A stretch of 64,000 nucleotides of DNA from a virus: IMG/VR virus record IMGVR_UViG_3300044608_001826, positions 1 to 64,000 of that record. One strand, written 5' to 3'. A program made the position numbers and the translations under genes. The notes under the pieces are model-generated. The model worked only from the letters and a program-made list of their open reading frames with translations, had not been told where the DNA came from and searched no databases. Positions 16,608-24,343 of this stretch are shown piece by piece. Position 1 is the stretch's first letter, and the number at the start of each line of letters is the position of its first letter.

Positions 16608-16712
16608 TGATGTTGATTGGGTAGGACAGGTCAGGGTTTGCTGAGTTTAGCGATTTTATTTAGGTTTGACGTGCGTTTGTTGTCTACAGTAACTTTTAGG
16701 TACCTTAGGACC

Positions 16713-16958
16713 ATGTTAAATTCTGCATGGACTACCACGGAGCAGCAGTTCCTCCACCAGAGGATCATGCTGGACGCCAAGAAACTGAGTAAAGAGGAAC
16801 TTTTAAAGTATTTTGAAATAATGCACAATCAGTACCAAATACGTAGTAATTTGTTTTCTCGTTTACTTGTTTGGTGTGCTTCTAATAATATTATTTTACC
16901 GCCTCTGGATGAGTTATTAGAACCCAAAGAGACACATCATCCGATTGATGATAGGTAA
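16713..16958 (+). CDS. nblA: NblA-like phycobilisome degradation protein
   Basis: 81 residues from ATG 16713 (AGGA four bases upstream); a longer frame exists but has no ribosome site. The pattern TTTEQQF.....L.AKKLSKEELLKYFEIM..QY.IRSNLFSRLL matches the NblA/Ycf18 helix-turn-helix dimer, including the leading E-Q-x-F and the central L-S-x-E-E. NblA links phycobilisomes to Clp protease, and some freshwater cyanophages carry it to free amino acids during infection. Here it is alone on the + strand inside a leftward operon, and its 3' end overlaps the next gene tail to tail by 68 bases. The C-terminal 25 residues exceed the usual NblA length. Confidence 0.6.
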   Translation: MLNSAWTTTEQQFLHQRIMLDAKKLSKEELLKYFEIMHNQYQIRSNLFSRLLVWCASNNIILPPLDELLEPKETHHPIDDR

Positions 16959-17286
16959 ACCCGAATCTCTCAGCGAACTTAGCGAGACAAGTTCTGTCCA
17001 ACTGTTCTGGACAGATCACCACACCGTCCCCGTGAGGAATCACTTCGATTGCTGCTTGCACAAGACGCTTTAAGGCGTACATGTGAGCGAATGTCGAAGG
17101 GTTTAAGGAGGACATAAATTTTTTTACACGTCGTCGTTTATATCTTCCTCTGTTCCAATCGTTAGCCGCTCGTCTTGACTTGCAAATGGCTGCGCCAAGA
17201 TTCCAGGTGTATTCACCCCAGTAAGTTAAATAGACAGAAATCCAGTACGGATCCTTTTTGATTCGAAGTGTTCGATGTTTGATCAT
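16891..17286 (-). CDS. Hypothetical protein, possibly acyltransferase-like
   Basis: 131 residues from ATG 17286 (MIKHRTLRI); a TTG 12 bases upstream would add four residues. Basic centre (RRAANDWNRGRYKRRRVKKFM), then LVQAAIEVIPHGDGVVICPEQL and a C-terminal CLAKFAERFGFTYHQSDDVSLW. The last part ('FAERFGF.y....') resembles the end of GNAT acetyltransferases and cyanophage hypotheticals, but no acetyl-CoA loop is evident. Its 3' end is antisense to the NblA-like gene. Confidence 0.5.
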   Translation of the reverse strand: MIKHRTLRIKKDPYWISVYLTYWGEYTWNLGAAICKSRRAANDWNRGRYKRRRVKKFMSSLNPSTFAHMYALKRLVQAAIEVIPHGDGVVICPEQLDRTCLAKFAERFGFTYHQSDDVSLWVLITHPEAVK

Positions 17287-17296
17287 GAGTTTGCAC

Positions 17297-17321
17297 AAAA
17301 AAAGAGCGTCGAATGACGCCC
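17297..17321 (-). terminator. Intrinsic terminator (leftward)
   Basis: Read leftward, a GCGTC/GACGC stem with a 4-base loop is followed by seven T. It follows the gene ending at 17341 and would separate it from the downstream hypothetical. Confidence 0.5.
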
Positions 17322-17340
17322 CTCTGTCAGTGGCTTCGCT

Positions 17341-18156
17341 TCAGAAGTCTAACCCGAGACTCTTGGCTTGCTCCTCCGTCAGCTCCAGCGCCTTTTTTGG
17401 CTGCGGAGGTTCTGGCTTCTCCTCTGTGTTATCCAGATCAGAAGCGGACTTAAGAGCCTTAGCGACAGGAGCAGAACCCAGTGCCCGGTCATGTGAGGAT
17501 GGACGCGTGGCGGCGAATTGCGCCTTGATCTCCTGATGGTCTGCGCCAAGTGGAAGCTCAACCAGATCCGATCCAGGAATGTGAGACTTGAGCGCCGACG
17601 TGATGAGGTTCGTCCCTTTGTTTGAAAGCCAAACATTAATGTCTTCGATTAGTTTTTGTTCTTCTTCAGTCTCGGCGGGCCGATCAGAAAATTCCAGTGC
17701 GTTGAAATTAATCTTTGCTCCGTCAGCTCCCGTCATGGGATCTCGCTCATTGAAGCTGCGAGTGACGAACTTTGTTGATGTAATAATTGACGCGCAGTTT
17801 ATACGGTTGTTATAGAGAGTTTGGAAATAGCTAATGAAATTTTTCTGAGAGGACTTACCTCCAATCATCGAAGTACTTACGCAACGCGGAGGTAATAAAC
17901 GATGCTTGGGACTAACACCGATGTAAGCGATGCGAAGAAACTCTTCGCAGTTACGAAGTCCTAGATTTCCGAAGTAAGGAACAAAGCCGAGAAGAACAAA
18001 TTCGATAGGGATACCGTTATCGTTCTTATCAACGATTGCGTTCTCAGGGTCTACGTCTGATTTCCAGCGGCGAGCTTGAAGATCAATTCGTAGTGTATGC
18101 GGAGGAACGTTACAGAGAATCTCGTCTTCAGAAAATTGACCAGCGATAAAAACCAT
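17341..18156 (-). CDS. Hypothetical replication-region protein
   Basis: 271 residues. The N-terminal 160 residues look like a folded alpha/beta domain (EFVLLGFVPYFGNLGLRNCEEFLRIAYIG; YFQTLYNNRINCASIITST); the C-terminal 90 residues are disordered, with Pro/Glu/Lys rich sequence ending EEQAKSLGLDF. The tail is acidic and ends in a hydrophobic tip, a style seen in single-strand binding and clamp-interacting proteins. It lies directly after the SSB-like gene in the operon (14-base gap). A role in replication or recombination is inferred from context only. Confidence 0.5.
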   Translation of the reverse strand: MVFIAGQFSEDEILCNVPPHTLRIDLQARRWKSDVDPENAIVDKNDNGIPIEFVLLGFVPYFGNLGLRNCEEFLRIAYIGVSPKHRLLPPRCVSTSMIGGKSSQKNFISYFQTLYNNRINCASIITSTKFVTRSFNERDPMTGADGAKINFNALEFSDRPAETEEEQKLIEDINVWLSNKGTNLITSALKSHIPGSDLVELPLGADHQEIKAQFAATRPSSHDRALGSAPVAKALKSASDLDNTEEKPEPPQPKKALELTEEQAKSLGLDF

Positions 18157-18170
18157 GGGAAAGTACCAAA

Positions 18171-18818
18171 TCAGAGAGAGAAATCAATCGAACCGAGAGC
18201 AGCAGCGGCCACTTTTCCTTTTTCTGGATCAGCAGCCTTCTTAGGAGCGGTTTTAGTTGTTTTAGGCAGATAGAGAACTTTTTCTAAGTTGTAGTTCAGA
18301 TAGCACTTTTCGTCCTTCTCGCTTGTGGAGACGCGCCCCACGGCGATTGTCGGAGTACCCGGCGCTAGTTCGGAGAGCTGTTTAGAAAGCTCACCCCAAC
18401 CCGTCAATTTAAACCATGCTGTTTCGGCATTATCTGTCTGCCATGCAAGAGAACGGTTTGTGACAGTAGTGTCACTCAACTCGATTTCATCTGCCTTAGG
18501 ACCTAAGCCACCCGTGGCAACAAACAGATTGATCGCTAAAAGATCGTCGAAGTTAGTTTCTTGCGAAACAACCAGCATGGGCTGCATTTGCAGCCATCCA
18601 TCGGGAGTCGGACGCGTCGGTCCTACAGCTAAAACAGTGTCGTCTTTTTTTAAATCGTTAAGAAGTTTTCCGACGTAATGATCTTTGTTTTGAAGGAGCT
18701 GTACTTTGGTTGGTACTCGTTTGTCGTTAGATGGAAGTGATTCTGTTAGAACGTTTAAAGTTCCTTCATCTTCCTGAGCCGTTTCCGTTACTCGCAGACC
18801 GAGGATGAAAACATTCAT
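18171..18818 (-). CDS. Single-stranded DNA-binding protein-like (OB fold)
   Basis: 215 residues. Residues about 100-185 fit an SSB OB fold: SLAWQTDNAETAWFKLTGW, then ELSKQLSELAPGTPTIAVGR with VSTSEKDEKCYLNYNLEKVLYL. The order (aromatic strand, helix, 'VxGRvst..', 'l....vlyl') is the canonical one. The N-terminal part (KKDDTVLAVGPTRPTPDGWLQ) may be a second, diverged OB fold. A Lys/Ala-rich linker leads to the tip GSIDFSL, similar to hydrophobic SSB tails, though less acidic. Together with the primase-helicase, PolA and nuclease it supports a self-contained replisome. Start overlaps the upstream gene by 53 bases. Confidence 0.6.
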   Translation of the reverse strand: MNVFILGLRVTETAQEDEGTLNVLTESLPSNDKRVPTKVQLLQNKDHYVGKLLNDLKKDDTVLAVGPTRPTPDGWLQMQPMLVVSQETNFDDLLAINLFVATGGLGPKADEIELSDTTVTNRSLAWQTDNAETAWFKLTGWGELSKQLSELAPGTPTIAVGRVSTSEKDEKCYLNYNLEKVLYLPKTTKTAPKKAADPEKGKVAAAALGSIDFSL

Positions 18819-19344
18819 GCTTTAGGTTCCTGTAAATGGTTGAACGGTGAACGTTGAGTGCTGAGGCAACCTGCGAAACGCTGGCGCCTTGGCTCAGATA
18901 GGCTACCGCCAAACCGCGATCCGCGCCAGAGATTTTCGAGTTTTTCTGAGGGACATAGCAGAAATGATAAGGATTTGTGCATTTAGTATTTTTGCAGGTT
19001 AGTTTAGTTACACAGTCATCCTTAGGAATATCTAAGTACTTTAAGATTATGTTTCGTACATACAGCCTTTTTTTAAATAGGTATAGGCACGGGGTTTCGT
19101 TTGTGTGCGAGCCGGTCCACTCATCGCACTGATCGTATTTGAAGTTATTAAAAGCTAGTTTTTTAAATAAACACGACAGTAGTGTTTTACTCTCATCGCC
19201 ATAACTAACCTGAAACTTTTCTGCATCCAGAGCCCTACTTATATCCTCAGCCTGGGCGACAGCGTGGTTATTGTCGTTTGCGTAAATCGTTATTTTTTTC
19301 TCTGCTTTACCTTTCGTAATTGTGAGTATGTAAGATTCCTTCAC
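18766..19344 (-). CDS. Degenerate HNH (AP2/HNH_3-like) plus helix-turn-helix protein
   Basis: 192 residues. Residues 75-140 show the spaced-cysteine layout of HNH_3-type homing nucleases: CDEWTGSHTN, then YVRNIILKYL, then LTCKNTKCTNPYHF. The usual histidine after 'vC' is absent, so catalysis is doubtful. The last 50 residues are a resolvase-type HTH (GLAVAYLSQGASVSQVASALN, VHRSTIYRNL), a sequence-specific DNA reader. The combination suggests a homing endonuclease derivative or a regulator that kept the DNA-binding parts. Confidence 0.65.
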   Translation of the reverse strand: MKESYILTITKGKAEKKITIYANDNNHAVAQAEDISRALDAEKFQVSYGDESKTLLSCLFKKLAFNNFKYDQCDEWTGSHTNETPCLYLFKKRLYVRNIILKYLDIPKDDCVTKLTCKNTKCTNPYHFCYVPQKNSKISGADRGLAVAYLSQGASVSQVASALNVHRSTIYRNLKHECFHPRSASNGNGSGR

Positions 19345-19844
19345 TTACTTTTATTTTCTATAAAGAATCTCTTCAGTGTATGTCCACACTTAACCACACA
19401 GTTAAGAGTATTTGCCATCGTTATAGCGTCTTCATATGTCTTGAAAATTTGAGCTTTATCCCGATCAGAACCATATTTAACGACAGAGCCCTCTTTAAGC
19501 GTTTGATGTACAAAAGTCCCTGAGGGTGAAACGATCACCCAAATTTCCCTGTAATGTAGAGGCGTATGGCCAGCCACGTCGGCCTCAGTTAATAATTTTA
19601 TCGTCTCGATTATTTTAGGCTTTATTTTTGTCTTTAAAGAACTTTGTCTTTCTTTAGAGCAGGAATTTATTTTTTTCTCTTTTTTCAGTTTCCTTGCGTA
19701 GTTAGCCGCACGTAAGGGAGACTCGAAGTTCTCCTCGGTTATAAATACGTTTTCGTCAACCAGGATCACCCCGTGGTAAGACGCGTTTAATTTGATTGCC
19801 TGAATCTCCTTCTCTTTATTTAACTTCAGTTGAACGAGGTTCAT
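19341..19844 (-). CDS. Hypothetical protein (167 aa)
   Basis: 167 residues, Lys rich. It contains a stretch that looks duplicated: GVILVDENVFITEENFESPLRAANYARKL and EIWVIVSPSGTFVHQTLKEG...FKTYEDAITMANTL. Both are 'strand-turn-strand then helix with A(A/M)..A' units of about 40 residues. No catalytic residues stand out. Four-base overlap with the HNH-HTH gene couples their translation. Confidence 0.5.
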   Translation of the reverse strand: MNLVQLKLNKEKEIQAIKLNASYHGVILVDENVFITEENFESPLRAANYARKLKKEKKINSCSKERQSSLKTKIKPKIIETIKLLTEADVAGHTPLHYREIWVIVSPSGTFVHQTLKEGSVVKYGSDRDKAQIFKTYEDAITMANTLNCVVKCGHTLKRFFIENKSK

Positions 19845-19896
19845 TTACACTGCGTAACATGCGGCAATTTTATGAGGTTCTTCGCGATCTGGCAAT

Positions 19897-19925
19897 AAAA
19901 AAAAGCCCCGTTTTAAACGAGGCTT
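19897..19925 (-). terminator. Intrinsic terminator (leftward)
   Basis: On the minus strand, an 11-bp stem with one C-A mismatch (AAGCC.CGTTT / AAACG.GGCTT on the + strand) is followed by eight T. It closes the gene ending at 19945. Confidence 0.75.
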
Positions 19926-19944
19926 CCTTGTGTACTATTTACAT

Positions 19945-21198
19945 TTATTTCTTTTTCGCCGTCGTCTTTGCTGGTTCCTTTTTAGCTGCCTGAGCTTTGG
20001 CCTTCGCTTTAGCTGCGGCTTCTGCCGCTGCTTTTGCTTTTGCCTTAGCTTCCTCGACAGCCCGTTGCTCTGCTTTAGTCCGTTCGGATCGCTCTTTATC
20101 CGCTTGAAGCCTCTCCAGTTGGAGTTTAGCTTTAGATGCTTCTAGGGCTTTATTGTCTGCTTTCGTGCGGTCCTCTTTGGGAACGGACTTTGTTTCTTTT
20201 ACAGTTTCCTTAGCTTTTATGACCTGAGCTTTTGCTTTAGCATTCGTCGCTTTAGCAGGAGTTGTCTGTTTAGAGGAGGTTTGTTGTCCGCCGGAAGTTT
20301 GCAACCCTCCCCCCGTGGACATTTGACCCGCCAGTTGATTCGTAGCAGCCGTTGTCTTAGGAGTCGCACCTTTACCTGGGGCGTATGGTCCCGTCCCCGT
20401 GGGCACGTTACTGACGGAGGTCGTAGACCCGCCCATCTGGCTCTCAAGCTGAGTTGTATTTGCTCTCTGTGCAGGAGTGGACCTAACCCCAGCCGGGGTG
20501 GGAGCGGTAATACCTAATCCCAGAGTCTCCTTCGCCACCTTGCCGAAATTCACGTTGGGACCTAAGCCCTGCGCGTAGTCCTGCATTTGCTTATCCGTAA
20601 CTCCCTGCGAGCGGAGATACTCAATATCTTTCATACCAAACCCTGCACCCCCTCGTGACTTTATGTCATAAGTGCCTAAGTCGAAGCCGCTTTTTGCTGG
20701 TTTGCTCGGCGCAGGTTTTTCTCGGGTTGGCCCAGGTTCAACAAAAGTTTGTCCTCCAATTCCACCGAATTTCGGTGTTTGGGGAGCGCCCACAGTGGTC
20801 GAGACGGGAGCAGTTTGCGTTTGCGCCGCTCCAGTAACTCCTTTTACACTTGCATCTACGTTTCCGATATTGCTGAACGAGGGAGACATCGTGCTAGAAA
20901 TTGACACGTTGCCCATAGTTACCGAACCACTTACGGGTCGCATAAGTTCCGGGCCGCCGCGCCCTAGTCGACTGCCTCTTACGGTTTTACCTGCTCCAAC
21001 AGCGCCGCCACCCTGAACACTGAAGCTTATAGGCGCACTCATTTGAGGCGCAAATGAACCTGCGTAACCGACTTCAGGAGCCACGGCTTGAGTCCCACCT
21101 GCCATGGTTGGGGTGGAAACGGCTGCCGTATCAGGAGTAAAAGTAGTCTCGGAAGTTTGTGTATTGGTATTTTTAACGTTTGCGAATCTACGAGCCAC
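19945..21198 (-). CDS. Low-complexity protein, paralogue 1 (LR-G-(V/L)-(S/T)-D motif)
   Basis: 417 residues. Residues about 1-130 are Ser/Thr/Gly/Ala rich with AVSTPTMAGGTQAVAPEVGY and APISFSVQGGGAVGAG. At about 170-220 there is a compact motif FDLGTYDIKSRGGAGFGMKD followed by IEYLRSQGVTDKQMQDYAQGL. The last 90 residues are an Ala/Lys coiled coil (EEAKAKAKAAAEAAAKAKAKA) ending in KK. The same blocks occur in the next gene upstream, so the two are tandem paralogues with different tails. The disordered front resembles virion proteins more than enzymes, yet the genes sit beside DNA polymerase. Family not recognised. Confidence 0.65.
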   Translation of the reverse strand: MARRFANVKNTNTQTSETTFTPDTAAVSTPTMAGGTQAVAPEVGYAGSFAPQMSAPISFSVQGGGAVGAGKTVRGSRLGRGGPELMRPVSGSVTMGNVSISSTMSPSFSNIGNVDASVKGVTGAAQTQTAPVSTTVGAPQTPKFGGIGGQTFVEPGPTREKPAPSKPAKSGFDLGTYDIKSRGGAGFGMKDIEYLRSQGVTDKQMQDYAQGLGPNVNFGKVAKETLGLGITAPTPAGVRSTPAQRANTTQLESQMGGSTTSVSNVPTGTGPYAPGKGATPKTTAATNQLAGQMSTGGGLQTSGGQQTSSKQTTPAKATNAKAKAQVIKAKETVKETKSVPKEDRTKADNKALEASKAKLQLERLQADKERSERTKAEQRAVEEAKAKAKAAAEAAAKAKAKAQAAKKEPAKTTAKKK

Positions 21199-21262
21199 TA
21201 GATCGAAGGCGTACTTAATCTAAGTATACCTTCGATTTAGTTTTGAGATAGCTCAGTACGAC

Positions 21263-22339
21263 TTACTTCCTTTTAGCTTTAGCCTTCTCTATCAGGTTGT
21301 CTACTTCTGCGCGTATACCTCCAATGTCCGTTGTTATGCCTCCTTTTTGCTCCAACGATTCTGCGGTTACACCATCAATGCTGGCTGCGATATTCCCGAT
21401 ATCTTTATAAGTTGGCGACATCTCACTGCTAATGCGGATGTTACCAACATCCCCACCTCCCCTGATTGTCTGACTAATAGGAGCTTTCATCTCAGGAGAG
21501 AATGAGCCGCCATAAGTAACGCTAGGAGACACAATTTGCGTTCCCCCAAGCATCGTGGGAGTAGATACAGTCGACGTTTCTGGTCTGTAGGTCGAGGTTA
21601 TATTTGAAATTGTTTTATTCAGTAGTTCTGTAGCTCTTTCTGGTGTTTGTTCTCTATCGGATTTTAGTCCCTGTATTTTATCCCTGAGTTCTTGATTAGT
21701 TGCTTTTAATTCGTCAATTCGTTCCTCTTTTTTTGTAGGTGCCTGAGGGGTTTCTGGAGTTCTTACGGACCCCAAGCCTAGTGCAGACGCAGCTCTACCC
21801 CCGATTAATGCCGAATCCAGACCCTCGGCGTATTTTGTAATTTCTTTATCACTTAATCCCTTGGATCTCAGAAATTCTAAATCTCTGATACCGAATTTTT
21901 GTCCGCCCTTTGTCGCCGGATCATATGAGGCCAAATCGAATTCTTTTTTACCGCCCCCTCGCGGAGCAACCATCTCTGCCGCACGATCTTCGATAGTACG
22001 CCCAGTACCACCTTTGTAAGCTTTTCGAATTTCCTTATTCGAATAACCTGCATCCTTAAATTGTTCTACGTATTCGGGTCTTAAATTAGCGCCCGAAGAC
22101 AAGCGATCAAGACCGAATATAGCCGCAGCTTGCGAACCGAGTGGTATCTCCTGCTTTTTAATCCATTTAGCTAATTGAGAATCACTAACACCTCTGGCCC
22201 TTAAGCTTTCTATTTCAGGTAAATTTAGTTCATCGCCATAGGCCCCTTTTTTAAGGAAGGTTTTTGCGCCACCCTTTGTCATGGCTCCGCCCCCATAACC
22301 TGCGGCGGCCATTTGGGCTCGCATCGGCATATCGCCCAT
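21263..22339 (-). CDS. Low-complexity protein, paralogue 2 (three LR-G-(V/L)-(S/T)-D repeats)
   Basis: 358 residues. It has three related 40-residue units: LNLPEIESLRARGVSDSQLAKW, ANLRPEYVEQFKDAGYSNKE and ASYDPATKGGQKFGIRDLEF with LRSKGLSDKEITKYAEGL. Each is a 'hydrophobic helix, G(V/L)SD, second helix' hairpin, like a small HTH or SHOCT-type unit. A coiled coil (about 205-245) and the STPTMLGGTQIVSPSVTYGG block shared with paralogue 1 follow. It starts just below polA with a 38-base gap. Not recognised; DNA-end or virion binding are both possible. Confidence 0.65.
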   Translation of the reverse strand: MGDMPMRAQMAAAGYGGGAMTKGGAKTFLKKGAYGDELNLPEIESLRARGVSDSQLAKWIKKQEIPLGSQAAAIFGLDRLSSGANLRPEYVEQFKDAGYSNKEIRKAYKGGTGRTIEDRAAEMVAPRGGGKKEFDLASYDPATKGGQKFGIRDLEFLRSKGLSDKEITKYAEGLDSALIGGRAASALGLGSVRTPETPQAPTKKEERIDELKATNQELRDKIQGLKSDREQTPERATELLNKTISNITSTYRPETSTVSTPTMLGGTQIVSPSVTYGGSFSPEMKAPISQTIRGGGDVGNIRISSEMSPTYKDIGNIAASIDGVTAESLEQKGGITTDIGGIRAEVDNLIEKAKAKRK

Positions 22340-22377
22340 TTTGGTTAGAAATACTCTTTACTCACTATAGCTTAACG

Positions 22378-24273
22378 TTATTTGTCCGCCCAGGATAAAC
22401 CTATGCCTGCATCTGCTTCAGCAGGTACTGTCTTAAGGACAACTTCTGCCGCAGAGATCATCGCCTCTTCTAATATTCGTTTATAATCTTCTGCTAACTC
22501 CTCTTTAACTTCCAATACGATTTCGTCGTGTACACACGCAACCATACGGGCATCGTCATTTAAATGTTGGTTTAGTTTAGATATAGCTATTTTTAAGATG
22601 TCCGCACCTGAGCCTTGTATAAGTGTGTTAGCACTACACATCATAGTAGCGTCATCGTAGCTTAAAAGTCTGCGGCGCCCACAGGCAGTTCGTACGTAAG
22701 CCCATCCATCTGCTACAAGAGCCGCTCTCTCTTTATGCCATTCACGCAAGCGTGGATACGCAGCATGGAACGCTGTATGAGCGACCTTAGCTTCCGACAG
22801 GCTGATTAATTTTCCGCTTTGAGCTGCGTATGTTTTATATTTTCTATAACCCATGCCATACAGTAACGCAAAGTTAAGAGTTTTACCATCCTGCCTCTCA
22901 TCTTTACTGACTTCATTCACATCTTTCTTATATATCAAACTCGCAGTCATCGTGTGAAGGTCAATTTTTTCTTTAAAAGCCTGCTTCATTTGAGGGATAT
23001 TTACGAGTTCTGCACCTAGTCGCAGTTCGATCTGAGCCCAGTCACAAATAATTAATTTGAAGCCTGGAGTAGTTATGAAAGCACTTCGGAAGTCTTTCGA
23101 GCGAGGTACCTGCTGGATGTTTACACCAAAAACTGATTTGATTTTACTCGCAGCGACCTTGGGAGCTCCACTACTTGTAAATCTCCCAGAGTTTGCCCCA
23201 TATTGATTGTAACCTGAGTGCATCCTGTGAGATATAGGGTTCACGTTTGCGAGTAATTTCTCTACGTGTTCCAGACGAGTTTCTGATTTGGCTCTGTCTC
23301 TATAAAGGTTTAGAGTCGTATCGTCGCTATCAAATTCAGCTAAGTCCACCTGATTGAGCGTGGGTTTTTCGGTTGTTTTCGAGAGTGGAACCGCTATCCC
23401 GCAGAGTTGGAAGGCCCGTATTACTTGTTGAGTTGATCCAGGATTAAATTCTTTCTTTGCATCTTTCCCAACAGCTATTTCTCCCGTTACTCGTTTAGGT
23501 AGTTTTTCGCCATCCGGCAGGCGAGCGTTTAGTTCCAGTACGAATTTATGAGTTTTTTCTTCAACTTCTTTTTCTACTTTAATTTTTAAGTCCTTTAATT
23601 TTTGAATGTCAACATTAAATCCTGTGCGACACATCATGGCCACAGGACGTATGCACTGACTTTCTAAAGAGTAAATCGATAGCAGGTTCTCTTCTTTTAG
23701 TTCTTCGAGCTGCTGTCGGGCGATAAGAGGTAGGACTAAAACGTCCTTAGCGGAGTACTTAATCTGTTCTTCGTTAAGTTCGTCTGCGCTCCAGTCAGAC
23801 ACTTGCTGCTCTTTATCTAGTTCGAGGCCCAGCCTTCTTTCAGCCACGGCTTTCAAACTGCAGGAAATATCTGCGAAGTAAGGCTTTTTCGTCTTTGGGG
23901 CTATCTTTCTTTCTTTGAAACCTGCTCTCAGTACCTTCTCGGCAATAAACGTACAGAAAACACGGTTTTTATAATCGCAGTTTATGGAGTAAAGAAACTG
24001 CAGATCGAAGTTTGCGTTGTGGATTACTAATGTTTCTCTCGATTCTATGTAGGTTTTAATTGGTTTCGATGAGATTTTAAACATATCGAACACATAAACG
24101 ATTTTATCTTCTTCACTTTCTTGCTCAGCAGAGCACATTTGGACTAAGCGAAGCTTGGCCACCCAACTGTCTAAACCAGTTGTTTCTGTGTCCAACGCTA
24201 TTTTTTTAGAGTCCTCCAGGTCAAGTAAAGCTTGTTTTGCTTCAACGTCTGATGTGATGTACTTAACTTTCAT
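22378..24273 (-). CDS. DNA polymerase, family A, with 3'-5' exonuclease
   Basis: 631 residues, without the 5'-nuclease domain, as in phage PolA proteins. The exonuclease domain (1-200) has IALDTETTGLD (Asp28, Glu30) and EEQIKYSAKDVL, with metal-binding acidic residues present. The polymerase domain has motif A LIICDWAQIELRLGAEL (about 410), motif B DGKTLNFALLYGMG (about 465) and motif C MVACVHDEIVLEV (about 580). The residue aligning with E. coli Phe762 is Phe. It is the replicative polymerase of the phage, working with the primase-helicase at 12-15 kb. All catalytic residues are intact. Confidence 0.96.
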   Translation of the reverse strand: MKVKYITSDVEAKQALLDLEDSKKIALDTETTGLDSWVAKLRLVQMCSAEQESEEDKIVYVFDMFKISSKPIKTYIESRETLVIHNANFDLQFLYSINCDYKNRVFCTFIAEKVLRAGFKERKIAPKTKKPYFADISCSLKAVAERRLGLELDKEQQVSDWSADELNEEQIKYSAKDVLVLPLIARQQLEELKEENLLSIYSLESQCIRPVAMMCRTGFNVDIQKLKDLKIKVEKEVEEKTHKFVLELNARLPDGEKLPKRVTGEIAVGKDAKKEFNPGSTQQVIRAFQLCGIAVPLSKTTEKPTLNQVDLAEFDSDDTTLNLYRDRAKSETRLEHVEKLLANVNPISHRMHSGYNQYGANSGRFTSSGAPKVAASKIKSVFGVNIQQVPRSKDFRSAFITTPGFKLIICDWAQIELRLGAELVNIPQMKQAFKEKIDLHTMTASLIYKKDVNEVSKDERQDGKTLNFALLYGMGYRKYKTYAAQSGKLISLSEAKVAHTAFHAAYPRLREWHKERAALVADGWAYVRTACGRRRLLSYDDATMMCSANTLIQGSGADILKIAISKLNQHLNDDARMVACVHDEIVLEVKEELAEDYKRILEEAMISAAEVVLKTVPAEADAGIGLSWADK

Positions 24274-24287
24274 GAGGTTTTTTGGGA

Positions 24288-24315
24288 ATAAAAGAGCCGC
24301 CTTTTCAGACGGCTC
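24288..24315 (-). terminator. Intrinsic terminator (leftward)
   Basis: A GAGCCG/CGGCTC stem with a 10-base loop is followed on the minus strand by a T-rich run (TTTTATTCC). It lies between the stop at 24344 and the polA start, so polA probably has its own promoter or is read through. Confidence 0.65.
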
Positions 24316-24343
24316 GGGAGGGCGTGTCTTTTCAGGAGCTAGT

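Noticed and set aside
18766-19344. Active homing endonuclease
   Set aside because: The histidine expected in the HNH core could not be placed; only the cysteine frame and HTH are sure, so activity is not claimed.
22361-22370. CTCACTATAG, resembling the core of a T7 promoter
   Set aside because: It would transcribe antisense into polA, the upstream T7 bases are not present and no single-subunit RNA polymerase is seen; the reverse strand reads as an ordinary TATAGT box.
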